A stretch of DNA of 64,000 nucleotides from Siphonodentalium dalli. Its lineage: Eukaryota > Mollusca > Scaphopoda > Gadilida > Siphonodentaliidae. Under the pieces are notes generated by a model. It searched no databases and was not told the origin of the DNA. It saw only the letters and a program-made list of their open reading frames with translations. Positions 43,192 through 56,350 of this stretch are shown in pieces. How positions within the stretch are numbered: position 1 is the first letter of the stretch; each line of letters opens with the position of its first letter. The stretch lies in assembly GCA_032622095.1 (NCBI GenBank), contig CP136062.1:134619282-134683281 (forward strand), given 5' to 3'. Made by a program: the position numbers and the translations under genes.

Positions 43192-45387
43192 TATTACACA
43201 ATCAACTAAATTATACATTGACATACTTGAAATACACAATCTCTTAAAGGTGCACAATGCAATGTTTTGTATGAAACTATGAATCCCAAGCATCTTATTG
43301 AGTTTTCTCGACTTGTCGACTGGCAGATTTCAGGATCGACTTTCCTGAAAATCCAGTTGAGGTAACCATTTCAAACAAATAAAGAATACAACTTTGAAAT
43401 GAAAACCGAAGAAACTTATTAATAAAAGGTGTAATGTCAGTTTGTGGCTAGAGAACTTCTTCAAATAACAGAGTTTTGGCCAAAATGAGTTTTATAAACG
43501 GTTTAACCTTGATGTAGACCATTATATATTGTCAACATTGAAGAAAGCCACCCCTTTTAAAAGAAATCAGAGAAAAAGTGGGTTTTTTTTTAAGTCGACC
43601 CTTGAAATATTGAAGAATTCATGAAAAGTCTGTGGGTGACGTGCAATGTGGGCGTTATGAAAACTTGATATCTTTCCTCTGTCGATTAATATCCCAATGC
43701 TCTGCAAACTGTAGCATAGCTCAGATATCTGTATCGTACCTATTTTTGACAATTAATGTTGTACATACATCTTTAATTATGCGCATTATCTTCACATAAC
43801 GTCGGCTCAGTGCAATCTTGTTCTAACTTCTAAGTCCATAATGGCGGCAAAATGAGTTATTGGTACTCGTCGAGTCGTCATATGATTAGCCATCTTATGC
43901 ACACTTGACATGGTGCAATATTGTGCACCAAATTTGAATGAGATGCCATGCAATCTTGTTCCAAGACCGAAAACCCACATTTCGGTAATGCTATAATGTC
44001 CTATGTCATTTTAGCCATTGAAAAGGGCGAGCGCTACCATGTGACAACTACACAGCGAATGACCATACACAAAACAACTGCACTTAGTAGCTAAATATAG
44101 CACAAGTTTACACCGTTAATTCTATAATGTTCTAAGTTCATGTATAGTGCTGTATATATACCGGTATGGCTCTAAATTGACGGCTTCATTGCTCTAATAC
44201 TATTGCACATATGTATGTAATGTATAATCGTTTAGAAATAAATAATATACAGAGACGTGAATGTCGACATATTCGATCATTTATAATCGCTATAATAAAA
44301 CAGAGATGGGTACGCAAACGTTGCAAAACGATTGGGTGCATTTGTGGAATAAGACAATTCGATTGGTCGGCAGCTTATAGGACATTATAGCATTAACGCG
44401 AACAACTAAATGTAGATGAAATCGGTCGCAAATTGTTCTATCTCCAAACACATTTTGTGGAATATATTATGCAGACTACTGACATATATCACGTTGTGTA
44501 GATGCTTTGATTTTGTGAAAGGTCATTGCTTAAATGAAGCCTTGTGTTGACATAAAACAAGGAAGTAGTGACACTGCCAAGGTCATAATATGCATATTTA
44601 AATAATATATATTTATACCTAGTCCGATTTTGCCTGACGCTCCTGTTTTAAAATCTGATATTTATCTGGGAGCATCAGATTTCGCTCCATAGGCCTGGCC
44701 GCCTCTGTGTTTTATAGCTAGGAATTTGTTTGCCAAACGTTATATCAGTTATATCATCGACACATCCATACATCAGCATTAATCTGTGCTGTGCGACATG
44801 TGCTCAGTGTGATGTTATGTATCTATAAATAGCGTTGATGCATGACTCCGTAAAGCAAGCCGAAAGGTAAATGACTAATATTGGTCTGAAAATTGCGCTA
44901 TCTTCGTCTATCCACTATCGATTTGCAACTTATAATTTCGATGGCCCGATGACCTCCTATGGCCCGATGACCAGGATGCACCCCGTGGCTTTTCAAGGAA
45001 GAAGAAGTTGGTAGCCTAGTACTAGGCTACACCTACAGAAACTGAGAAACTTCAGAAAGGACTTAATTCTGTAGCAGAATTTATTATTCAATTTATTGCA
45101 TAAATACTCGAGTGTACACACCTACTGACCTAGTATTGTTCTAAATTAAATGAGACACCCATTAGCTGCACACAACCACAACAGAAAGAAGAAATAATCG
45201 CGATTAAAAAAAATCCAAGAGTTTTTCGAATTCCATTGCATCTTCGGCAGTGAATATATGTCAGGGAAAATTTACTGATTTTCTTTTTTACGGTCACGAA
45301 ACGTAACCGGAATATAAAAAAATGCCTGGATAATTAATCATTCGGGCGGCCCATGATGTGGGGCTGCAACTCTGCATGCAGTTTGTT
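43192..45387. other. No gene seen
   Basis: About 2.2 kb with short frames and no repeats beyond GGCCCGATGACC doubled at 44942-44972. Nothing else recognised. Confidence 0.45.
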
Positions 45388-45446
45388 GAGGTCCCCAGTG
45401 TTAGTGTAGAGTATAATTAATATCACATCGAAGTCCCCAGTTTGAC
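45388..45446 (+). repeat. Paired GTCCCCAG module, copy 2
   Basis: GAGGTCCCCAGT, AGTGTAGAGT, ATCACATCGAAGTCCCCAGT, TTG: aligned with 40436-40495 over its whole length with few differences. Confidence 0.8.
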
Positions 45447-46089
45447 ATGGTGATGTTATTTAAAATATCAACTAATTGCGAAGTTGCGAACGGAAATCAG
45501 GGCGATACATTAACATTTCCTCCACGTTCTTTTAACTTTAAGGTCGTCGATTTACACGACCCGCTGTAGGCCTACATATGTTCGCAATCAGAAATTTAAG
45601 AAAGCATAAAAAGAGAATTTTCTATCTTTTCTGAGTTATAAATTTTTGGCCACAAGATCGAAATGCCAACACCTCGAATTTTAATTTTAACACATCGGGG
45701 GTTTAAATATCTAATCTATAGACCTAAACGCTTATTGAAAATTATATTAATGGACACATTCGACTCTAGTCTAAATTCAGTCAGGCTAATTAAATGTATA
45801 AAAGTAACAAAACTTACCGAAATGGCATCCTAATATGATAAATATCCGAAAATTCACCGAGCGCGCCAAGACAACATTGAGAAATCGTCGTGACGTATCA
45901 TCATAGGCATCTAGGTGCGCATGCGCAGTCATTTGACATGTAGGCCCTATGCGCATGCGTAGTAACTTGACACGTGTGTGAATGCGAACTGTGCTAGCGA
46001 GACACACTCCCAGCGTGAGGATGGAGTCTGAAGGTGTCTGACTGAAATCATAAACTGGGGACTTTTTTAATTTTAGTTTTTTCTTGTTC
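45447..46089. other. No gene seen; two NRF1-like palindromes
   Basis: TGCGCATGCGCA at 45916-45927 is a perfect match to the NRF1 (nuclear respiratory factor 1) binding palindrome; ATGCGCATGCGT at 45949-45960 is a near match. A CRE-like TGACGT lies at 45890. Such a pair is typical of CpG-containing animal promoters, but no downstream gene is recognised here. Confidence 0.35.
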
Positions 46090-46206
46090 AAGGTCCCCAT
46101 TTGTGTATTTCAAAGTGGGCAAAAAAATGGGGACCTCATTTAGGTCCCCATTTTTTTTTAGGTCCCCAGTGCAAGGCATAAAATCAGGTCGACGTCCCCA
46201 GTTTGA
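46090..46206 (+). repeat. GTCCCCA cluster including paired module copy 3
   Basis: GGTCCCCAT at 46091, ATGGGGACCT at 46128 (inverse), AGGTCCCCAT at 46142, AGGTCCCCAGT at 46160 and GACGTCCCCAGTTTG at 46191. The last two form a shortened version of the modules at 40436 and 45388. The inverse word allows a hairpin. Confidence 0.75.
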
Positions 46207-46226
46207 CGTAGTCGCGTACGCATCCC

Positions 46227-46260
46227 CTCACACACACACACACACACACATCTCACACAC
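46227..46260 (+). repeat. CA microsatellite
   Basis: CTCACACACACACACACACA followed by a short interruption and further CA units. Confidence 0.95.
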
Positions 46261-47523
46261 TTGTTATATAGTTTATTTGGTGTATATACAAAATATTGAT
46301 ATCCGAATAAAATAAAATACCATAAAATGTATAATTTTATTACATCATTCCTACTGTTATTCCATTCGTTGTCATAATATATAAATATCAATCACCGATA
46401 TACATGTACAAACAAAAGATGACCCTACCTTGCCAGTCTAATCCGAAAAAACTACCGGAATGTCACATTCGAACTATTATTATATGATTTTGACTCGCTA
46501 ATAGTGATATATTGTTAATATTATTATACTACTTGGTCAGTATGTTATCGACCAAAATATATCGGACCTAGGAATACTCATAAGAACCTTATTTCGCACT
46601 CCGCGTATACTGTGCCGCATTTCTTGGTATACAGTGGGACATGGTCGTTTTATTTATAGAAACCTGAATTTTTTGAGAGGAAAAGAAGTCGAACTGCGAC
46701 CCGGAGGCCGAGTCCGGTAAAAGATGTGGTTGGGAATTATGGTGATATGCATGAGAAACCTTCAGTGATAAGCCTTATATAGTTGTCATAATTTGAAGGA
46801 TTAGTTGTTTTAACGGAATTATGAGTTGGTCATTCGTGAAACCAAAATATGTTATATTCCATAATTGCAATCATGGGTATATAATATATGATCTGGAATG
46901 CGTTGCAATTTCTGACAGTGCTATTGCTCGTCAGTGCCATACTTCACACCGATACGACGTTACGGTCGTTACCTCGGGCTCATATCGCAGTCGATATCAA
47001 ACTAACCAGGTAATAGACTGTAATAGCCCAATAATTATTATTGGAGACTGCCCATCAATCATACTCCTTGTCATACTTGATTATGGCTAGGCACAGTTTC
47101 ATAAAAGCAACTGACATAGTTGGGACGTAAGATGGTCTTAAGTTCAAACTTCAGTCGTAAGTGCGTTTCACGACAAGTGTCTTACTTAATATAGTCTTAA
47201 TTTTGGTCTTAACTTATTTAGTCTAACGTGAGGTTCTTAAGAAAAATCCTAAAATTAAGACATAAGTTATGGTCCTCCTTTTGTCGGAAATATAGATGGG
47301 ATCTGGTTCGTGTATGTTATTATAAATAAATTTAAATGAATAACATCTTACGAACACGGAGGGATGTTTCGGAAATTGTGGTCTATAGTTAATAGCCAAC
47401 TGGTACGCTGTAGCAGGGACGTGACCTGCAATGGTTGCGCGATTGGCGGGGTGTGATGCAGTGTCCATTCCCAATACTAACTGGAAAAAGCCAAGACCTA
47501 ACTATACAGTTCTCATTGTTGTT
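46261..47523. other. No gene seen
   Basis: AT-rich. A frame of 89 codons at 46821-47090 has no motif. The stretch 47130-47270 has TTAAG/CTTAA words in both orientations (TGGTCTTAAG, TAGTCTTAAT, GGTCTTAACT, AAGAC), weakly inverted. Confidence 0.4.
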
Positions 47524-50500
47524 ATGGGCGCGTGGCACACCCAAATACACAATATAAACACCCCTCGCCCCTCAACATCACTCCCGGGGGTACAACCCGA
47601 TGGGGCGAAAATGGGAACGGACCATTTTCGTGAACGGTAAGGACATCGACCGATTTGACGGCATGGGTGGGTGACCCGCCCCAAATAAACCATAGAAATA
47701 CCCGAACCCCACCATCACCGGGTGGGGGGGGGGGGGGGGGTAACACACCGATGGGTAAACATTGGGTATGGACCATTTTCGAGAACGGTACGGATTTCGA
47801 CCGATTGCTGGCATTTGGGTGGGTGGCCCGCCACTATACACCATAGAAAAACCCCATCCCACCTGTCAGCTGGGGGTACCTCCCAAGGGGGTGAAAATGA
47901 GGTACATGTATCGACCATTTTCGAGAAGGTAAGAATTTCGACCGATTTGACTACATGGCAGGGTGGCCCACCATAACACCACCCTACAAACACTCCGACC
48001 CTCCAATCATCCGGAGGTACCACCCTGAGGTGTGAAAATGGGGTATGGACCATTTTCGAGAACGGTAAGGGTTTCGACCGATTTGACGGCATGGGTGGGT
48101 GGCCCGCTCCAAATACACCCTAGAAACACCCATTCCCCCATCCATCACCACGGGGGTACCACTCCGAGGGGGTGAACATGGGGTATGGACCATTTTCGAG
48201 ACGGTAAGGATATTGACCGATTTGACGGTATGAATGGGTTGCCCTACTAACACGCCCTAGAAACGTCCCGACCCCCATCATCACCCACGGGAGGTATGCT
48301 ACCACCCGAGGGGTTAAAATGCGGTATGGACCATTTTCGAGAACGGTAAAGATTTCAACCAATTTGACGGCATGTGTGGGTGACCCGCCCATAATAGACC
48401 ATGGAAACACCCCGATCCCCATCCATCACCCCGGCGGTACCACCCCGAGAAGATGAAAATGGGGTATGGACCATTTTTGAGAAAGGTAAGGACTTCAACC
48501 GATTTGACGGCACGGGTGGGTGGCTTACCCAAATACACCATAGAAACACACGATCGCACACCATCACCACCGTGGGTACCACCCGAGGGGGTGAACATGG
48601 GGTATGGACCATTTTCAAGAACGGTAAGGATTTCAACTGATTTGACGGCGTGGGTGGGTGGCCAGCCACAAATATACACTAGAAACACACCTACCCCAAC
48701 CATCATCCCCTGTGGTACCACCACGAGGGGGTAAAAATGGAGTATGGACAATATTCTAGAACGGTAAGGATTTCAACCGATTTGACGTTATGGGCGGGTG
48801 GCACACCCCAAATACACAATAGAAACACCGCACAACCGGGGAGTACCAATTTCAACCAATTTGACGGCATGTGTGGGTGACCCGCCCAAAATAGACCATG
48901 GAAACACCCCGATCCCCATCCATCACCCCGGCGGTACCACCCCGAGAAGATGAAAATGGGGTATGGACCATTTTCGAGAAAGGTAAGGACTTCAACCGAT
49001 TTGACGGCACTGGTGGGTGGCTTACCCAAATACACCATAGAAACACACGATCGCACACCCATCAGCACCGTGGGTACCACCCGAGGGGTGAACATGGGGT
49101 ATGGACATTTTCGAGAATGGTAAGGATTTCAACTGATTTGACGGCGTGGGAGGGTGGCCAGCCACAAATATACACTAGAAACACACCTACCCCAACCATC
49201 ATCCCCTGTGGTAACACCACGACGGGGTAAAAATGGAGTATGGACAATATTCGAAAACGGTAAGGATTTCAACCGATTTGACGTTATGGGCGGTTGGCAC
49301 ACCCAAATACACAATAGAAACACCCCACAACCGAGGAGTACCACGTCATGGGTGGGTGGCCCGCCCAAAATACAACCTAGAAACACCCGAACCCCACCAT
49401 CACCGGGGGGGGGGGTAACACTCCAAGGGGGTGAACATTGGGTATGGACCATTTTCGAGAACGGTAAGTATTTCGACCAATTTGACGGCATTTCGGGTGG
49501 GTGGCCTGCATGAAATACATCACAGAAAAACCACACCAACCTGTCAGCTGGGGGTACCACGCAAGGGAGTGAAAATGAGGTATCGACCATTTTCGAAAAG
49601 GAAAGGATTTCGACCGATTTGACTAGATGGGAGGGTGGCCCGCCAAAACCACACCCTCGAAACACCCCGACACCACCAATCACCACCGGAGGTACCAGCC
49701 CGAGGGGGTAAAAATGGGGTATGGACCATTTTCGAGAATTGTAAGGATTTCGACCGATTTGACGGCATGGATCGGTGGCCACCCCGAGATTAAAATGGGG
49801 TATGGACCATTTTCGAGAAAGCTAAGGACTTCAACCGATTTGATGGCATGGGTCGGTTGCCCACCCCAAATACACCATAGAAACACCCCGACCCCACCAA
49901 TCATCCCGGATGTTCCAGCCCGATGGGGTGAAAATGGGGTATGGAACATTTTCGAGAACGGTAAGGATTTCGACCGATTTGACGGCATGGTCGGTGGCCA
50001 GCCACAAATACACCATAGGAAACCAACGACCACACCAATCACCCCGTTGGTACCCGTCCGAGGGGGTGAAAATGGGTTATGGAATATTTTCGATAACGGA
50101 AAAGATTTCGACCGATTTGACGCCATGGTTCGGTGGCCACCCCGAGATGAAAATGGGGTATGGACCATTTTCGAGAAAGCTAAGGACTTCAACCGATTTG
50201 ATGGCATGGGTGGGTGGCCCACCCCAAATAGACCATAGAAACACCCCGACCCCACCAATCAGCCCGGGGGTACCAGCCCGATGGTGTGAAAATGGGGTAT
50301 GAACATTTTCGAGAACGATAAGGATTTCGACCGATTTGACGGCATGGGTCGGTGGCCAGCCACAAATACACCATAGGAAACCCCCGACCCCACCAATCAC
50401 CCCGGTGGTACCCGCCCGAGGGGGTGAACATTGGGTATGGACCATTTTCGCAAACGGTAAGGATTTCGACCGATTTGATGTTATGGGCGCGTGGCACACC

Positions 50501-53430
50501 CAAATACACAATATAAACACCCCTCGCCACACAACATCACTCCCGGGGGTTCAACCCGATGGGGTGAAAATGGGAACGGACCATTTTCGAGAACGGAAAG
50601 GACATCGACCGATTTGACGGCATGGGTGGGTGACCCGCCCCAAATAAACCATAGAAATACCCGAACCCCACCATCACCGGGTTGGGGGGGGGGGGTAACA
50701 CACCGATGGGTAAACATTGGGTATGGACCATTTTCGAGAACGGTACGGATTTCGACCGATTGATGGCATTTGGGTGGGTGGCCCGCCACTATACACCATA
50801 GAAAAACCCCATCCCACCTGTCAGCTGGGGGTACCTCCCAAGGGGGTGAAAATGAGGTACATGTATCGACCATTTTCGAGAAGGTAAGAATTTCGACCGA
50901 CTTGACTACATGGCAGGGTGGCCCACCATAACACCACCCTAGAAACACTCCGACCCCTCCAATCACATGGAGGTACCACCCTGAGGTGTGAAAATGGGGT
51001 ATGGACCATTTTCGAGAACGGTAAGGGTTTCGACCGATTTGACGGCATGGGTGGGTGGCCCGCTCCAAATACACTCTAGAAACACCCATTCCCCCATCCA
51101 TCACCACGGGGGTACCACTCCGAGGGGGTGAACATGGGGTATGGACCATTTTAGAGACGGTAAGGATATTGACCGATTTGACGGTATGAATGGGTTGCCC
51201 TACTAACACGCCCTAGAAACGTCCCGACCCCCATCATCACCCACGGGAGGTATGCTACCACCCGAGGGGTTAAAATGCGGTATGGACCATTTTCGAGAAC
51301 GGTAAAGATTTCAACCAATTTGACGGCATGTGTGGGTGACCCGCCCAAAATAGACCATGGAAACACCCCGATCCCCATCCATCACCCCGGCGGTACCACC
51401 CCGAGAAGATGAAAATGGGGTATGGACCATTTTTGAGAAAGGTAAGGACTTCAACCGATTTGACGGCACGGGTGGGTGGCTTACCCAAATACACCATAGA
51501 AACACACGATCGCACACCATCACCACCGTGGGTACCACCCGAGGGGTGAACATGGGGTATGGACCATTTTCAAGAACGGTAAGGATTTCAACTGATTTGA
51601 CGGCGTGGGTGGGTGGCCAGCCACAAATATACACTAGAAACACACCTACCCCAACCATCATCCCCTGTGGTACCACCACGAGGGGGTAAAAATGGAGTAT
51701 GGACAATATTCTAGAACGGTAAGGATTTCAACCGATTTGACGTTATGGGCGGGTGGCACACCCCAAATACACAATAGAAACACCGCACAACCGGGGAGTA
51801 CCACCCGATGGTTGAAAATGGGGTATGGACCATTTTCGAGAAAGGTAAGGACTTCAACCGATTTGACGGCACTGGTGGGTGGCTTACCCAAATACACCAT
51901 AGAAACACACGATCGCACACCCATCAGCACCGTGGGTACCACCCGAGGGGTGAACATGGGGTATGGACATTTTCGAGAATGGTAAGGATTTCAACTGATT
52001 TGATGGCGTGGGAGGGTGGCCAGCCACAAATATACACTAGAAACACACCTACCCCAACCATCATCCCCTGTGGTAACACCACGACGGGGTAAAAATGGAG
52101 TATGGACAATATTCGAAAACGGTAAGGATTTCAACCGATTTGACGTTATGGGCGGTTGGCACACCCAAATACACAATAGAAACACCCCACAACCGAGGAG
52201 TACCACGTCATGGGTGGGTGGCCCGCCCAAAATACAACCTAGAAACACCCGAACCCCACCATCACCGGGGGGGGGGGGGTAACACTCCAAGGGGGTGAAC
52301 ATTGGGTATGGACCATTTTCGAGAACGGTAAGTATTTCGACCAATTTGACGGCATTTCGGGTGGGTGGCCTGCATGAAATACATCACAGAAAAACCACAC
52401 CAACCTGTCAGCTGGGGGTACCACGCAAGGGAGTGAAAATGAGGTATCGACCATTTTCGAAAAGGAAAGGATTTCGACCGATTTGACTAGATGGGAGGGT
52501 GGCCCGCCAAAACCACACCCTCGAAACACCCCGACACCACCAATCACCACCGGAGGTACCAGCCCGAGGGGGTAAAAATGGGGTATGGACCATTTTCGAG
52601 AATTGTAAGGATTTCGACCGATTTGACGGCATGGATCGGTGGCCACCCCGAGATTAAAATGGGGTATGGACCATTTTCGAGAAAGCTAAGGACTTCAACC
52701 GATTTGATGGCATGGGTCGGTTGCCCACCCCAAATACACCATAGAAACACCCCGACCCCACCAATCATCCCGGATGTTCCAGCCCGATGGGGTGAAAATG
52801 GGGTATGGAACATTTTCGAGAACGGTAAGGATTTCGACCGATTTGACGGCATGGGTCGGTGGCCAGCCACAAATACACCATAGGAAACCCCCGACCCCAA
52901 CAATCACCCCGGTGGTACCCGCCCGAGGGGGTGAAAATGGGGTATGGACCATTTTCGCAAACGGTAAGGATTTCGACCGATTTGATGTTATGGGCGCGTG
53001 GCACACCCAAATACACAATATAAACACCCCTCGCCCCTCAACATCACTCCCGGGGGTACAACCCGATGGGGTGAAAATGGGAACGGACCATTTTCGAGAA
53101 CGGTAAGGACATCGACCGATTTGACGGCATGGGTGGGTGACCCGCCCCAAATAAACCATAGAAACACCCGAACCCCACCCATCACCGGGGGGGGGTAACA
53201 CTCCGAGGGGTAAACATTGGGTATAGACCATTTTCGAGAACGGTACGGATTTCGACCGATTGATGGCATTTGGGTGGGTGGCCCGCCTCTATACACCATA
53301 GAAAAACCCCATCCCACCTGTCAGCTGGGGGTACCTCCCAAGGGGGTGAAAATGAGGTACATGTATCGACCATTTTCGAGAAGGTAAGAATTTCGACCGA
53401 TTTGACTACATGGCAGGGTGGCCCACCATA
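47524..53430 (+). repeat. Large ~139-bp satellite-like array with 2.5-3.0 kb higher-order blocks
   Basis: About forty units carrying GGGTATGGACCATTTTCGAG, GGTAAGGATTTCGACCG, ATTTGACGGCATGGGTGGGT and GGCCCGCC, an ACACCATAGAAACACCCC word and a GC-rich variable segment. Unit spacing is mostly 138-140 bp (for example 48042 to 48182; 49441 to 49579), with some deleted units of about 81 bp. Higher-order repetition: ATGGGCGCGTGGCACACCC occurs at 47524, 50483 and 52990 (offsets 2,959 and 2,507), and the segments between are nearly identical between blocks. Within a block, 48354 onward is re-duplicated at 48851 (offset 497). G/C homopolymer runs vary between copies. All frames are repeat artefacts. 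Confidence 0.96.
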
Positions 53431-56350
53431 ACAACGACCCCCCCCCCATTTCGGGGATGGTGGGATGTAATTATGTGTATTTGAGGAGGCCACCCACCCT
53501 CGCCGTCAAATCACCGATCCGAAAAAACCCGTTCAAAAAGGACCTATTATTCCGATTCCGCACGAATACTAAATTCGAGAAAATCCCCAATGTGACAAAA
53601 ATGCATCCCATATTTATAGAACCAATCTATATAGTCACACGGGGCGATCACAAATGTCACCGATACTTCCGCACATATGTTCACAAATACGATATGGCCA
53701 AATAACCTCACGATTAGCGCTAATATGTGAGTTATTATTTCAATTTCCCACCAAAACTAAACCCTAGGTAGCTACCATATATAGGAGTCAATCTTACGCG
53801 ATATTGGGGAATTTGTCGTGTTTCGTTTCAATGGGAAATCGATTGGTGTGCCCTCTATTCTGGACAATTATTAAGTTAAATGGACGCTATTGTATTGTGC
53901 AGCCTTGCTTTTGCAGTTATTGATAATTTTAAGTGGGGTTTTGTCCCATTAAGGGCGCACAGAGAGCAGTACAGTTCAATCATTTCTAAACTGGCTACCA
54001 TATATACGAGCCAATCTTACGCGATATTGGGGAATTTGTCGGGTTTCGTTTCAATGGGGAATCGAATGGTGTGCCCTCTATTGTGGACAATTGTTAAGTT
54101 AAATTGACGCTATTGTATTGTGCAGCATTGCTTTTGCAGTTATTGAAAGGACCTATTATTCCGATTCCCCACGAATACTAATCCGAGAAAATACCCAATG
54201 TGACAAAAAATGCATCCCATATTTATAGAACCCATATATAGTCACATGGGGTGATCACAAATGTCACCGATACTTCCGCACATATGTTCACAAATACGAT
54301 ATGGCCAAATAACCTCACGATTAGCGCTAATATGTGAGTTATTATTTCAATTCCCCACCAAAACTAAATCCTAGGTAGCTACCATATATAGGAGTCAATC
54401 TTTTGCAATATTGGGGAATTTGTCGGGTTACGTTTCAATGGGGAATCGATTGGTGTGCCCTCTATTGTGGACAATTATCAAGTTAAATGGACACTATTGT
54501 ATTGTGCAGCCTTGCTTTAGCAATTATTGATAATTTTAATTGGGGATTTGTCCCATTTAGGGCGCACAGAGGGCACTACAGTTCAATCATTTCTAACCTG
54601 GCTACCATATATGCGAGCCAGGATTCAGCAAAACCGATCGCGATTTTACGTAAAACGCTGTCACTGCGAATTCTTTGGACATTGCGACACCAAATTATGA
54701 GTGGACGTTTATATGGCCACCGTCCACCTTATGTAGTCGACCGATCCATGAAATCTCGTTAGGAAGAACCCGGATTAGGCCGGATATCATCGCTTTTATT
54801 ATGATATAGAGAGTAATCAATTGGGTGGGACCCCCCCCCCCCCCCATTTCTTTGAGGGTGGGGTGTATCTATGGGTATTTGAGGCGGCCACCCACCCTCG
54901 TCGTCAAATCGCCGATCCGAGAAATCCCGTTCAAAAAGGACGTGTTATTCCGATTTCTCACGAATACTAAATTCGAGAAAATCCCCAATGTGACAAAAAT
55001 GCATCCCATATTTATAGAACCCATCTACAGTCACACGGGCGATCACAAATGTCACCGATATTTCCGCACATATGTTCACAGATGCGATATGGCCAAATAA
55101 CCTCACGATTAGCGCTAATATCTGAGTTATTATTTCAATTCCCCACCAAAACTAAACCCTAGGTAGCTACCATATATACGAGTCAATCTTTTACGCGATA
55201 TTGGGGAATTTGTCGGGTTTCGTTTCAATGGGGAATCGATTGGTGTGACCTCTATTGTGGACAATTATTAAGTTAAATGGACACTATTGTATTGTGCAGC
55301 CTTGCTTTAGCAACTATTGATAATTTTTATTGGGGATTTGTCCCATTAAGGGCGCACAGAGGGCACTACAGTTCAATCATTTCTAACCTGGCTACCATAT
55401 ATGCGAGCCAGGATTCAGCAAAACCGATCATGATTTTACGTAAAACGCTGCCACTGCGAATTCTTTGGACATTGCGACACCAAATTATGAGTGGACGTTT
55501 ATATGGCCACCGTCCACCTTATGTAGTCGACCGATCCAAGAAATCTCGTTAGGAAGAACCCGGATTAGGCCGGATATCATCGCTTTTATTATGATATAGA
55601 GAGTAATCAATTGGGTGGGACCCCCCCCCCCCCCCATTTCTTTGAGGGTGGGGTGTATCTATGGGTATTTGAGGCGGCCACCCACCCTCGTCGTCAAATC
55701 ACCGATCCGAGAAATCCCGTTCAAAAAGGACATGTTATTCCGATTTCCCACGAATACTAAATTCGAGGAAAATCCCCAATGTGACAAAAATGCATCCCAT
55801 ATTTATAGAACCCATCTACAGTCACACGGGCGATCACAAATGTCACCGATATTTCCGCACATATGTTCACAGATGCGATATGGCCAAATAACCTCACGAT
55901 TAGCGCTAATATCTGAGTTATTATTTCAATTCCCCACCAAAACTAAACCCTAGGTAGCTACCATATATACGAGTCAATCTTTTACGCGATATTGGGGAAT
56001 TTGTCGGGTTTCGTTTCAATGGGGAATCGATTGGTGTGCCCTCTATTGTGGACAATTATTAAGTTAAATGGACACTATTGTATTGTGCAGCCTTGCTTTA
56101 GCAATTATTGATAATTTTAATTGGGGATTTGTCCCATTAAGGGCGCACAGAGGGCACTACAGTTCAATCATTTCTAACCTGGCTACCATATATGCGAGCC
56201 AGGATTCAGCAAAACCGATCGCGATTTTACGTAAAACGCTGTCACTGCGAATTCTTTGGACATTGCGACACCAAATTATGAGTGGGCGTTCATATGGCCA
56301 CCGTCCACCTTATGTAATCGACCGATCCAAGAAATCCCGCTCGAAAAAGC
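53431..56350 (+). repeat. ~790-bp tandem repeat joined to the array in inverted orientation, four copies
   Basis: Homologous points lie at 54487, 55277 and 56068 (offsets 790 and 791) and at 54829 and 55619 (poly-C tract, 790). The leftmost pair is shortened (53880 to 54487, offset 607). Each unit contains GGCCACCCACCCTCGTCGTC then AAATC..CCGATCCGA, the reverse complement of the ~139-bp unit core, plus about 600 bp of extra sequence, and a second diverged core (GGCCACCGTCCACCTTATGT). The flip occurs near 53440. Confidence 0.93.

Noticed and set aside
47524-53430. Dozens of 60-240 codon frames on both strands
   Set aside because: They all derive from the ~139-bp repeat, occur on both strands in several phases, and repeat the same Gly/Pro/Trp-rich phrases. 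No independent coding signal.
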